DNA of 41,508 bases, from NCBI RefSeq assembly GCF_000298215.1, contig NZ_BAHD01000037.1, positions 1 to 41,508 on the forward strand, written 5' to 3'. Below the pieces are notes generated by a model, which saw only the letters and a program-made list of their open reading frames with translations, was not told the origin of the DNA and searched no databases. This DNA is from Kineosphaera limosa NBRC 100340 (lineage in GTDB: Bacteria; Actinomycetota; Actinomycetes; Actinomycetales; Dermatophilaceae). Each line of letters begins with the position of its first letter. The stretch's first letter is position 1. Shown here one piece after another: positions 8,202 to 17,065 of the stretch. The position numbers and the translations under genes are program-made.

Positions 8202-9977
8202 ATGAGCGGCACACAGCGGTACGACTACGTCATCGTGGGAGGCGGATCGGCGGGGTGCGCCCTGGCCAATCGGTTGTCGGCGGATCCGGGCACGAGTGTG
8301 CTTCTGCTGGAGGCGGGCCGCTCGGACTTCCGGTTCGACGCGTTCATCCACATGCCCGCGGCGCTGCCGTTCCCCATCGGCAGCCGCTTCTACGACTGGA
8401 AGTACGAGTCGGAGCCGGAGCCGCACATGGGCGGGCGGCGCGTCTACCACGCCCGCGGCAAGGTGCTCGGCGGATCCAGCTCCATCAACGGCATGATCTT
8501 CCAGCGCGGCAACGCCCTCGACTACGAGCGGTGGGCCGCCGAGCCCGGCATGGAGAAGTGGGACTACGCCCACTGCCTCCCGTACTTCAAGCGGATGGAG
8601 ACGTGCCTGGCCGGGGCGGACGCGTGGCGCGGCGGCTCCGGGCCGCTCAAGCTCGAGCGCGGCCCCGCCACCAGCCCCCTGTTCGGCGCCTTCTTCGAGG
8701 CGGTGCAGCAGGCGGGGTACCCGCTGACCGACGACGTCAACGGCTACCGGCAGGAGGGCTTCGCCGCCTTCGACCGCAACGTCTACCGCGGCCGGCGCCT
8801 GTCGGCCGCGCGCGCCTACCTGCACCCCGTGATGAGCCGCCCCAACCTCAAGGTCGAGACGCTCGCGCAGGCCACCGGGCTGCGCACCAACGGCACCCGC
8901 GTCGTCGGCGTCGACTACCTGCGCGGCGGGCGCGCGCACCGCAGCGTCGAGGCGGGCGAGGTCATCCTCTGCGGCGGCGCGTTCAACTCCCCGCAGCTAC
9001 TGCAGCTCTCCGGCATCGGCAAGGCCGACGACCTGCGGTCCTTGGGCATCGACGTCGTCGCCGACCTGCCCGGCGTCGGCTCCAACATGCAGGACCACCT
9101 CGAGGTCTACATCCAGCACGCCGCCACGCAGCCGGTGTCCATCGCGCCCTACCTGGCGCACAAGTACAAGCCGATGATCGGCGCCCAATGGCTGTTCGGG
9201 CGCACCGGGGTCGGGTCGAGCAACCACTTCGAGGCCGGCGGCTTCATCCGCTCCAACGACGACGTCGCCTACCCCAACCTCATGTTCCACTTCCTGCCGA
9301 TCGCCATCCGTTATGACGGCTCCAAGCCGGCCAGCGAGCACGGCTACCAGGTGCACATCGGCCCGATGTACTCCGACGTGCGCGGCGAGCTGAAGCTGCG
9401 CTCGACCAACCCGCTGGAGCACCCGGCCATCCAGTTCAACTACCTGTCCACCGAGAACGACCGGCGCGAGTGGATCGAGATGGTCCGCGCCGCCCGCACG
9501 ATCCTGGAGCAGCCGGCGTTCGCGGCCTTCTCCGGCGGTGAGATCTCCCCCGGGGCCAGCGTGCAGACCGACCAGGAGATTCTCGACTGGGTCGCCAAGG
9601 ACGCCGAGACCGCGCTGCACCCCTCGTGCTCGGCGAAGATGGGCACCGACGACATGGCCGTCGTCAACCCCGACACCATGCGCGTGCACGGCGTTGACGG
9701 GCTGCGGGTGGTCGACGCGTCGGTCTTCCCGTTCGTCACCAACGGCAACATCTACGCGCCCGTGATGATGGTCGCCGAGAAGGCCGCCGACCTCATCGCC
9801 GGCAACACCCCGCTGCCGCCGCTGACGCAGGTGCCCTACTACCGGCACGGCCAGGGCATGCCGCTCTACCCGCCGGGCGACCCGCGCAACGAGGCGTGGG
9901 ACCTGCCGTCCGAGGTGCCCAGCGCCGCGAACGCCAACGCGTGGCAGCGTGACCGCGACGAACAGGCACGGCCGTGA
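8202..9977 (+). CDS. betA: Choline dehydrogenase (GMC oxidoreductase)
   Basis: A 591-residue FAD enzyme that oxidises choline to betaine aldehyde (and often on to glycine betaine). The FAD-binding dinucleotide fold is at the N-terminus ('[18 protein letters not shown]'), GMC signature 1 is '[18 protein letters not shown]', and the C-terminal active site has His473 in '[10 protein letters not shown]' and Asn516 in 'VTNGNIYAP'. The closeness to BetA, rather than to other GMC enzymes, is supported by the downstream BCCT transporter gene, which overlaps by GTGA (9974-9977). The ATG is preceded by GAGGAG with a 4-nt spacer. No betB or betI gene is present here, so aldehyde oxidation must be done by this enzyme or by one encoded elsewhere. 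Confidence 0.88.
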   Translation: MSGTQRYDYVIVGGGSAGCALANRLSADPGTSVLLLEAGRSDFRFDAFIHMPAALPFPIGSRFYDWKYESEPEPHMGGRRVYHARGKVLGGSSSINGMIFQRGNALDYERWAAEPGMEKWDYAHCLPYFKRMETCLAGADAWRGGSGPLKLERGPATSPLFGAFFEAVQQAGYPLTDDVNGYRQEGFAAFDRNVYRGRRLSAARAYLHPVMSRPNLKVETLAQATGLRTNGTRVVGVDYLRGGRAHRSVEAGEVILCGGAFNSPQLLQLSGIGKADDLRSLGIDVVADLPGVGSNMQDHLEVYIQHAATQPVSIAPYLAHKYKPMIGAQWLFGRTGVGSSNHFEAGGFIRSNDDVAYPNLMFHFLPIAIRYDGSKPASEHGYQVHIGPMYSDVRGELKLRSTNPLEHPAIQFNYLSTENDRREWIEMVRAARTILEQPAFAAFSGGEISPGASVQTDQEILDWVAKDAETALHPSCSAKMGTDDMAVVNPDTMRVHGVDGLRVVDASVFPFVTNGNIYAPVMMVAEKAADLIAGNTPLPPLTQVPYYRHGQGMPLYPPGDPRNEAWDLPSEVPSAANANAWQRDRDEQARP

Positions 9978-12040
9978 GCAGCCGCTCGCCGATCACCGGG
10001 TCCTTCCAGGTCGTCGCGCCGCGCACCAACTACATCGTCTTCCTCAGCTCGCTCATCGGCATTCTCGTCGTCGCGATCTGGGCGATGGTCGCGCCGGAGC
10101 GCGCGGCCGAGGTGCTCGGGGTCGCCGTCGAGTGGACCGCCGGCTGGTTCGGCTGGTTCTACATCGCGCTGGCCACGCTCGTGTTCATCTTCGTCGTCGG
10201 CATCGGGCTCTCCCGGTACGGCGACGTGCGCCTCGGCCCGCAGCATTCGCGGCCGGAGTACAGCACGTTCAGTTGGGCCGCGATGCTGTTCGCCGCCGGT
10301 ATCGGCACCGACCTCATGTTCTTCTCGGTCGCCGAGCCCGTCATCCAGTACCTCACGCCGCCGCGCATCGAGGGCGGCACCCTGGAGGCCGCCAAGGAGG
10401 CCACGACGTGGACGCTGTTCCACTACGGCCTCTCCGGCTGGGGCATGTACGCCCTCATGGGCATGGCCATGGCCTACTTCGCCTACCGGCTCGACCGGCC
10501 GCTGGCCGTGCGCTCGGCCCTCTACCCGATCCTCGGTAAGCGGCTCGACGGCCCGATCGGGCACATCGTCGACACGGCCGCGATCCTCGGCACGATCTTC
10601 GGGGTCGCCACCTCGCTGGGCATCGGCGTCGTGCAGCTCAACGTCGGCCTCCAGATGCTCTTCGGCATCGACAAGGGGCTTCCGGCGCAGACCGTGCTCG
10701 TCGTGTTGGCCGTCGTCATGGCGGCGGTCTCCGCGACCACCGGTGTCGACAAGGGCATCCGGCTGCTGTCGCAGATCAACGTGATCCTCGCGATCGGGCT
10801 GGCGCTGTGGGTGCTGGTCACCGGCAAGACGCAGTTCCTGCTCAACGCGCTCGTCATGAACGTCGGCGACCTCGTCAGCAGCTTCCCGTCGATGACGGCC
10901 GAGACTTTCGCCTACGAGCAGCCGACCGAGTGGATGTCGGCATGGACGCTGTTCTTCTGGGCCTGGTGGATCGCGTGGGCCAGCTTCGTCGGCCTCTTCC
11001 TGGCCCGCATCAGCAAGGGCCGCACGATCCGCCAGTTCGTCGCCGGAACGCTGATCATCCCGTTCAGCTACATCGTCATGTGGGTCTCGATCTTCGGTAA
11101 CTCGGCGATCGACCGCATCCGCAGCGGCGACACGGCGTTCGGCGCCCTGACCGAGGCGGTGCCCGAAGACGGCTTCTACACGCTGCTCACGTACTACCCG
11201 GGCGCGACCTTCCTCATCGGGCTCGCCACGTTCGTCGGCCTGCTCTTCTACGTCACCTCAGCCGACTCCGGCGCGCTGGTCATGGCCAACCTGTGCTCCT
11301 ACCTGCCGCACGCCGAGCAGGACGGCAAGGCGTGGCTGCGGATCGTGTGGGCCGCCACCACGGGCCTGCTGACCGTCGCGATGCTCGCCGTCGGCGGCAT
11401 CCCGGCGTTGCAAGCGGCCACCGTCATCATGGGGTTGCCCTTCGGCATCGTCATGTTCTTCGTCATGTTCGGGCTGTTCAAGGCGCTGCGGGTCGAGTCC
11501 CATCGGGCGGAGTCGGGTCGGCACCGGCTGCCCAACATGTTCGCGGGCCGCGCCGGCGGTCAGCGCGAGACCGAGTTGGCCACCACCTGGAAGGGGCGCC
11601 TGGAGCGGGCCCTGCAGCGCGTTGACGACCGGGAGGCCCACAGCTATCTCGAGCAGATCGTCGGGCCCGCCATCGCCGAGGTCACCGAAGAGCTGCGCGG
11701 ACGCGGAGTGGCGGCCGAGCACGAGACCGGCGAGGACGGCTCGCAGGCCCTGTGGATCCCCGCCGCTGACGGCGACACCCCGTTCGTCTACCACGTGCAA
11801 CCCGAAAGTCAGCCGGTGTGGCACGTGGGGCAGCGGGCCGTCGCCGCCTCGACCGAACACACCATCCGCCTCGAGGTGCACCTGGAGGACGGCGGCGCCA
11901 GCTACGACGTCATGGGCTACAGCCACAACCAGCTCATCCACGACGTGCTCGACCAGTACGAGCGGCATCTCGACTTCGTGCGGCTCGCGCACATCGAGGC
12001 GGCCGGTCGACCGTCGGATGGAGGCGGCGACGGTAGCTGA
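9974..12040 (+). CDS. betT: BCCT family choline/betaine transporter
   Basis: A 688-residue sodium- or proton-coupled inner-membrane importer with about 12 transmembrane segments in residues 15-510. The BCCT signature region, with Trp329 first, reads '[20 protein letters not shown]'. A hydrophilic C-terminal tail of about 180 residues follows; E. coli BetT (677 residues) has a tail of similar size that takes part in osmotic control. The GTG start overlaps the betA stop, so import and oxidation of choline are coupled in one operon for osmoprotection. Choline is inferred as substrate from context. Confidence 0.9.
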   Translation: MSSRSPITGSFQVVAPRTNYIVFLSSLIGILVVAIWAMVAPERAAEVLGVAVEWTAGWFGWFYIALATLVFIFVVGIGLSRYGDVRLGPQHSRPEYSTFSWAAMLFAAGIGTDLMFFSVAEPVIQYLTPPRIEGGTLEAAKEATTWTLFHYGLSGWGMYALMGMAMAYFAYRLDRPLAVRSALYPILGKRLDGPIGHIVDTAAILGTIFGVATSLGIGVVQLNVGLQMLFGIDKGLPAQTVLVVLAVVMAAVSATTGVDKGIRLLSQINVILAIGLALWVLVTGKTQFLLNALVMNVGDLVSSFPSMTAETFAYEQPTEWMSAWTLFFWAWWIAWASFVGLFLARISKGRTIRQFVAGTLIIPFSYIVMWVSIFGNSAIDRIRSGDTAFGALTEAVPEDGFYTLLTYYPGATFLIGLATFVGLLFYVTSADSGALVMANLCSYLPHAEQDGKAWLRIVWAATTGLLTVAMLAVGGIPALQAATVIMGLPFGIVMFFVMFGLFKALRVESHRAESGRHRLPNMFAGRAGGQRETELATTWKGRLERALQRVDDREAHSYLEQIVGPAIAEVTEELRGRGVAAEHETGEDGSQALWIPAADGDTPFVYHVQPESQPVWHVGQRAVAASTEHTIRLEVHLEDGGASYDVMGYSHNQLIHDVLDQYERHLDFVRLAHIEAAGRPSDGGGDGS

Positions 12041-12051
12041 TCCGGTGGTGG

Positions 12052-12121
12052 GGCGCTCTCGGGGGCGCGCCGGGCTTATCGTGCATCCGTGACCCGTGCA
12101 TCGAGCGCCCCCGAGAGCGCC
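12052..12121. repeat. 17-bp perfect inverted repeat flanking the MMPL start
   Basis: GGCGCTCTCGGGGGCGC (12052-12068) is repeated exactly inverted at 12105-12121, with 36 nt between. The interval holds the putative -10 hexamer and the GTG start at 12089; the right arm lies in codons 6-11 of the MMPL gene. It could be an operator bound by a dimer pair, a hairpin ending betA-betT read-through transcripts, or both. Confidence 0.8.
12077..12082 (+). promoter_or_regulatory. Leaderless -10 hexamer of the MMPL gene
   Basis: TATCGT lies 6 nt before the GTG at 12089, with no ribosome-binding site between. The left arm of the inverted repeat would overlap the -35 region. Confidence 0.5.
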
Positions 12122-14404
12122 ACTGCCGGTGCCGGGCACGGTCTGCTGCGCGGCTACGCGCGGCTGACCTACCGGCTGCGCTGGCCGATCATCGTGGTCT
12201 GGGCGCTCGTGGCCATCGCGCTGTTCACCAACCCGCCCGACTTCGGCGGGGGCGATGAGACCGAGAGCCTCATGCCCCTCTCCGGGGCCGCGGCCCAGGC
12301 CGAGCTGCGCGACGTGCAGCATTTCGGTTTCCCGCTGTCCAGCCGCACCGCGGTCGTGCAACACGACCCGAACGGCCTCTCGCTCGCCGTGCAGGCGGAG
12401 TCGGTGCTCGACGCCCTGTCGATCAACCAGCATCCGGTCGGCTGGCCGATCCTCGGGGCGATGCCGCTGGCCAACACGGTGCGCTGGTTCGACGACCAGT
12501 CCGAACTCGGCACCACCGTCATCACGTACCTGTTCATGGCGCCGGACGCCGACTTCGGCGAGCAGCACACCGCCGCGCGCCAGTACTACTACCGCTTTCT
12601 CGACCGCCCCGAAGATGCCGTCGTCGGCGTCGCCGGGTCCGTGCCCGCCCGCGCCCAACAGGGCTGGCTGCTGTCGGTCAACGTGCCGCGCGTCGAGGCG
12701 CTGACCCTCGGCGCGATCTTCATCCTCGTCGGGTTCGCGTTCCGATCCGTCGTCGTACCACTCATCGCCCTGGGCGCCTCCGGCATCGCGGTGTTCGCCA
12801 CGACGTGGCTGCTCGAACTGGCCAGCGCCGTCATGGACATCGGCGCCCCGGCCGAGCTGAGACCCCTGCTCATCGCGCTGATCCTGGGCATCGTCACCGA
12901 CTACACGGTGTTCTACGTCGTCGGCTTCGGCGCGGAGTTACGCAAGAACCGCGCCAGCATCGAGGAGGCGATCGTCGCCTCCGTCGGCTCGTACACGCCG
13001 ATCATCGTGGCCGCCGGCCTGACCGTCGCCGCCGGTACCGCCGTGCTGCTCGTCGCCGAGGAGCAGTTCTTCCACGCCTTCGGGCCGGCGATGGCCCTGA
13101 CGATCCTCGTCGGGCTGCTCATCTCCGTGACGCTCGTGCCCGCGCTCATGTCGGTACTGGGCCCCAAGGTGTTCTGGCCGCGGCGCGACCCGCGGCTGCT
13201 GGACCGGGACGACGAGTCGACGGCGGTGGAGACCGGCTCCTCCGGCCTGACGGTCTGGCTGGCCAACGCCATGGTCCGCAAGCCCGCCGCTGCCCTGGCT
13301 CTCGTCGTCTGCACGCTGCTGCTCGTCGCGGCGTCACTGCCGCTGATGAACATCAAGCTCGGCGCCGACTTCTCCGGCGCGCTGCCGCCGGACAACTCCG
13401 TCAGCGAGGCCAACCAGGCCGCCGTCGCCGGCTTCGCCCCCGGCATCACCTCACCGACCACCCTCCTCATCGAGGGCGACGGCCTGAACAACCGCCAGAG
13501 CGAACTCATCGAGCTGCAGCGCCTCATCGAGGCCAAACCCGGCATCGCCGGCGTCATCGGCCCCAGCCAGCAACTGCCCCGCATCCCCAATCTCATGGTC
13601 AGCCGCGACGGGCAGGCCGCCCGCATGCTCGTCGTGCTCGACAACACGCCACTGGGGGCGCGCGCCATCGCCGACCTGTCCGACCTGCGTGCCGACATCG
13701 ACGGCCTCGGCGCGCAGGCCGGGCTGCCCGGCTACCAGTTCAGCTTCACCGGCGACTCGGCCCTGGCCGAAGGGCTGGTCACCGGCACCATCAACGACCT
13801 GGGCCGCATCGCCCTGGCCCTGTTCGTCGTCAACTTCCTGCTGCTGGCCATCTTCCTGCGCGCCCTGCTCGCCCCCCTGTTCCTGCTGCTGTCCAGCGTG
13901 CTCGCCCTGACCGCCTCGCTCGGCATCACGACATACGTCTTCATGGAGGTGCTCGGCGAAGAGGGGCTGACGTTCTACGTGCCGTTCGCCGCCGCCGTGC
14001 TGCTCGTCGCGCTCGGCTCCGACTACAACATCTTCGGCGTGGGGCGCATGTGGGAGCTGGCCCGCTCGATGACCCTGCCGGAGGCCATCCGCCAGGCCAT
14101 GCCCGAGACCTCCAAGGCCATCACCACCGCCGGGCTCGCGCTCGCCGTCAGCTTCGGCATGCTCGCCGTCATCCCCGTCACCTCGTTCCGCGAACTCGCC
14201 GTCGCCATGAGCATCGGCATCCTCATCGACTCCTTCCTCGTGCGCTCGGTGATGATGCCCGCGATGCTCACCCTCATGGGCCGCTACAGCGCCTGGCCCA
14301 ACCGGCGACTGCTGCCGCACGACCGGCTACGCCACGCCGAAGAGCAGGAGGCGCGCAAGTACAGCAACGAGGCCCTCAAGGAGTTGTGGCGACCGCGGCG
14401 CTGA
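12089..14404 (+). CDS. MMPL family RND transporter
   Basis: A 771-residue inner-membrane exporter built of two RND halves, each with one leading transmembrane helix, an external domain and a five-helix bundle. The proton-relay Asp-Tyr pairs of MmpL proteins are both present: Asp271-Tyr272 in 'ILGIVTDYTVFYVVG' and Asp645-Tyr646 in 'LVALGSDYNIFGVGRMWE'. It lacks the long C-terminal domain of MmpL3. The GTG start fits the leaderless -10 hexamer. Its own promoter and the inverted repeat separate it from betT. Known relatives export lipids, siderophores or peptides; the cargo is unknown here. Confidence 0.9.
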   Translation: MTRASSAPESATAGAGHGLLRGYARLTYRLRWPIIVVWALVAIALFTNPPDFGGGDETESLMPLSGAAAQAELRDVQHFGFPLSSRTAVVQHDPNGLSLAVQAESVLDALSINQHPVGWPILGAMPLANTVRWFDDQSELGTTVITYLFMAPDADFGEQHTAARQYYYRFLDRPEDAVVGVAGSVPARAQQGWLLSVNVPRVEALTLGAIFILVGFAFRSVVVPLIALGASGIAVFATTWLLELASAVMDIGAPAELRPLLIALILGIVTDYTVFYVVGFGAELRKNRASIEEAIVASVGSYTPIIVAAGLTVAAGTAVLLVAEEQFFHAFGPAMALTILVGLLISVTLVPALMSVLGPKVFWPRRDPRLLDRDDESTAVETGSSGLTVWLANAMVRKPAAALALVVCTLLLVAASLPLMNIKLGADFSGALPPDNSVSEANQAAVAGFAPGITSPTTLLIEGDGLNNRQSELIELQRLIEAKPGIAGVIGPSQQLPRIPNLMVSRDGQAARMLVVLDNTPLGARAIADLSDLRADIDGLGAQAGLPGYQFSFTGDSALAEGLVTGTINDLGRIALALFVVNFLLLAIFLRALLAPLFLLLSSVLALTASLGITTYVFMEVLGEEGLTFYVPFAAAVLLVALGSDYNIFGVGRMWELARSMTLPEAIRQAMPETSKAITTAGLALAVSFGMLAVIPVTSFRELAVAMSIGILIDSFLVRSVMMPAMLTLMGRYSAWPNRRLLPHDRLRHAEEQEARKYSNEALKELWRPRR

Positions 14405-14417
14405 GCGGACCGCTCAG
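14401..14417. terminator. Short terminator-like hairpin after the MMPL gene
   Basis: CTGAGCGG (14401-14408) and CCGCTCAG (14410-14417) are perfect inverted arms around one base; the hairpin includes the MMPL stop codon. It lies in a 36-nt convergent gap with the next gene. Confidence 0.4.
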
Positions 14418-14440
14418 GGCCGCCCAGAGCGCCGAAGGGC

Positions 14441-15001
14441 TCAGGGGGAGGTCGTGGTTGGAGTTGGTTCCGGGGTGGCCGGTTCGTCGGGCGACTCGTC
14501 CGTCGGCTCGTCGGTCGGCTCGGCGGTGACGGTGGCCGTCGCGGTGACGGTCGAGGGCGGGGTGACCGCGGTGGCGGTCGCAACGCCGCGCTGGCAGGTG
14601 ACGGTGTCGTCGCGCAGCGCCGCCTGCTGCTCGTCGATCTGGCGCACGAGCGCGGAGAGGCCGGCGGCGTCGAGCTTGCCCGCGGCCTTCATCGCCTGGT
14701 CGACGAGGCGCTGCAGCTCTTGCGCGCCGTCGGCGATGTTGAGGCAGGCCCGCGGCACGGCCACCTCGTCGCTGACGGTCGGGGTCGTCGCCTCCGGGGT
14801 GGGCTGAGCCGTCACCGGCGTCGGCTCGGTGCTGGCACGCAGCACGAACCAGACGGCCACGGCCCCAAGAAGCAAACCGAGCACGAGGGTGACGACCGGC
14901 ACGACCCACCGGGCGCGGCCCCGGCCGTCACCCGGCGCGGCGACCAGGTCGTCGTCCCCGCGGTCGCGGGACCAGAACATGCGGGGCATGCGCTCTCCCA
15001 T
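14441..15001 (-). CDS. Membrane-anchored hypothetical protein with Pro/Thr-rich tail
   Basis: A 186-residue protein not recognised as a named family. A charged N-terminus (about 28 residues) precedes one transmembrane segment (VVPVVTLVLGLLLGAVAVWF), then a Pro/Thr linker, a small helical domain with two Cys (about residues 80-135, 'ACLNIADGAQELQRLVDQAM' to 'DDTVTCQRG') that may form a disulfide outside the cell, and a low-complexity C-terminal tail of repeated T-A-T-V, E-P-T-D and T-P units. The start at 15001 is favoured, with GAGGG upstream; an in-frame ATG at 14989 is also preceded by a GGGAGAG sequence and could be the true start. A TACCCT hexamer about 55 nt upstream is a possible -10. 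Confidence 0.6.
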   Translation of the reverse strand: MGERMPRMFWSRDRGDDDLVAAPGDGRGRARWVVPVVTLVLGLLLGAVAVWFVLRASTEPTPVTAQPTPEATTPTVSDEVAVPRACLNIADGAQELQRLVDQAMKAAGKLDAAGLSALVRQIDEQQAALRDDTVTCQRGVATATAVTPPSTVTATATVTAEPTDEPTDESPDEPATPEPTPTTTSP

Positions 15002-15196
15002 CGCGCCCTCGCGGCGCCTCGTGACCTGCGGTGAATGACCGGTGGATCTTCTGGCCAGGGTAATGATCACCACACCCGACTGCACCCGTGTGCCGCCGCC
15101 GATGCGGCGCACGTCACGTGCGAATGCACAGAGATGGAAAGTCGCTTCGAGCTTGTCGGTGCTGCCACCTACAGTTGCCGGTGCGATGAGGACGAC

Positions 15197-17065
15197 ATGA
15201 GGGACTTCCCACCCACGCAGCTGGCCTACGAGCACGCTGCCGCGCCGCGACCCGACACCCGGTCGCCGGTGGCCTTCCTGCGCTGGTTGGCGGCCGACCA
15301 GGCAGGTGTCCTCGCGCTGAGCCTCCTCGTCGCTTCACTCTGGACGGTGCCGATGGCGCTGGTGCCTTGGGTCTTCGGGCGCGCCATCGACCAGGGCATC
15401 GTGCCCGGCGACGAGGCCGCCACGACCCGCTGGGTGCTGCTATTGCTGGCCTTGACCCTCGTGGGCGCCGGCTGCGGCATCGCCTTCCACACCCTGGTCG
15501 TGCGCTCCTGGGTCATCGCGCTGCACGGCACGACCCGATTGGTCACCAACAAAGCGTTGCAGTTGGGTCATGTGCTGCCCCGACGCACCCCCACGGGCGA
15601 GGTGCTCTCGGTCTCGGGCAGCGACGGCGACGAGTACGGCGCCTTTCTGGAGGTCGCTGTGCGGGCCGCGGCGCAGCTGCTCGCCTTCGGCATCGTCGCG
15701 GTCATCGTGCTGCGGATGTCGCTGCTGCTGGGCGTCGTGCTGCTGCTCATGACACCGCTGATGCTGGCAGCGGCCAGCCCGTTCCTGCGGCCCATGCAGC
15801 GCTGGCAGACGATCGAGCGGGCCCGCAATTCCGACCTGACGAGCCAGGCCACCGACATCGTCGCGGGGCTGCGGATCCTGCGCGGCATCGGCGGGGAGGC
15901 GACCTTCGGCTCGGCCTACGCGGCTCAGTCCCAGCGGGTGCGGACCGCGGGGGTGCGGGCCGGATCGTGGCAGGCCGGGGTCGACGCCTTCGGGGTGTTC
16001 CTGTTCGGCGTGCTGCTCGTCGTGCTCATGTATCTGGGAGTGGCGCAGGTCGCCGACGGGGCGCTGAGCATCGGCGATCTCGTCGCGTTCTTGGGCTACA
16101 CGCTCTTCCTCGTACAGCCGATGCGCACGTTCTTCGAGTTCGCCTACAAGACGACCCGAGCGCTGGTCTCGGCGCGGCGCACGATCGCGGTGCTCGAGCA
16201 GGAGCCGCCCTGGCGCCCACCGGTCGACCCCGTGCCGCTGGACCCGGGTGCCGAGCTCATCGACGAGGCTAGCGGTCTGCGCGTAGCGCCAGGGCGGCTG
16301 ACGATGCTCGTCGCCGGCACCACCGACGAGGCCGCGGCGCTCGCCGACCGGCTCGGCCGGTATCTGCCGGGCCGCGAACAGGAGGCGATCTCCCTGTCGC
16401 TGCCCGAGGGCCTGCGCGGCAAGGCGGCACGCAGCGAACGCGACCGCCGGATAGAGCAGCGCCGCGAGCAGGCGCTGCTCGACGAGCGGGCCGCGACCCG
16501 CGCGTGGGGAGTGCATCTTGGCGGGGTCGACCTCGCCGCAGCGGACCTGCCGCAGGTGCGCTCGACGATCCTCGTGGCCGACACCGGCGCGACCGTCTTC
16601 GCCGGCACCCTGCGCGAGGCGCTCGACCCCTCCGGTCGGCTGTCCCGGGAGCAGGCGGAGGCGGCCCTGCATGCGGCCGCCGCCGAAGACGTCTACGAGT
16701 CGCTGCCCGGCGGCTGGCAGGCGGTCTTGGAGGAGCGCGCGCGGGGCCTGTCCGGCGGGCAGCGCCAACGACTGGTGTTGGCTCGGGCGTTGGCTGCCGA
16801 CCCGCCGAGCCTCGTGCTCGTCGAGCCGACGTCGGCGGTCGACGCGCACACCGAGGCGCGGATCGCGCAGCGGCTGCCCGCGGCCCGGGCCGGGCGCACG
16901 ACCCTCATCACCACCTCCTCCCCGCTGTGGCTGCGGCACGCCGACGAGGTGGTGCTCGTGCTCGACGGACACGTCGTGGCCAAGGGCACGCACGAGTCGC
17001 TGGTGCGCGACGAGCCGCGCTACCGCGACGTCGTGTTGCGTGCGGATGCGCAGGTGGGCACGTGA
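15197..17065 (+). CDS. ABC transporter, permease-ATPase fusion with degenerate nucleotide site (subunit 1)
   Basis: A 622-residue half-exporter: six transmembrane helices (residues ~30-320) then a nucleotide-binding domain. Its ATP-binding motifs are decayed. The Walker A position (residues 374-381) reads GTTDEAAA with no Gly-Lys-Ser/Thr, Walker B has Val542 in place of Asp ('LVLVEPTSAVD'), and the switch His is missing ('LITTSSPLW'). The signature motif LSGGQ (518-522) is perfect. It therefore cannot bind ATP normally through its own P-loop but can complete the site formed with its partner. GAGGA at 15188-15192 supports the start. It overlaps the second half-transporter by GTGA. The substrate is unknown; drug, peptide or lipid export is typical. 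Confidence 0.9.
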   Translation: MRDFPPTQLAYEHAAAPRPDTRSPVAFLRWLAADQAGVLALSLLVASLWTVPMALVPWVFGRAIDQGIVPGDEAATTRWVLLLLALTLVGAGCGIAFHTLVVRSWVIALHGTTRLVTNKALQLGHVLPRRTPTGEVLSVSGSDGDEYGAFLEVAVRAAAQLLAFGIVAVIVLRMSLLLGVVLLLMTPLMLAAASPFLRPMQRWQTIERARNSDLTSQATDIVAGLRILRGIGGEATFGSAYAAQSQRVRTAGVRAGSWQAGVDAFGVFLFGVLLVVLMYLGVAQVADGALSIGDLVAFLGYTLFLVQPMRTFFEFAYKTTRALVSARRTIAVLEQEPPWRPPVDPVPLDPGAELIDEASGLRVAPGRLTMLVAGTTDEAAALADRLGRYLPGREQEAISLSLPEGLRGKAARSERDRRIEQRREQALLDERAATRAWGVHLGGVDLAAADLPQVRSTILVADTGATVFAGTLREALDPSGRLSREQAEAALHAAAAEDVYESLPGGWQAVLEERARGLSGGQRQRLVLARALAADPPSLVLVEPTSAVDAHTEARIAQRLPAARAGRTTLITTSSPLWLRHADEVVLVLDGHVVAKGTHESLVRDEPRYRDVVLRADAQVGT

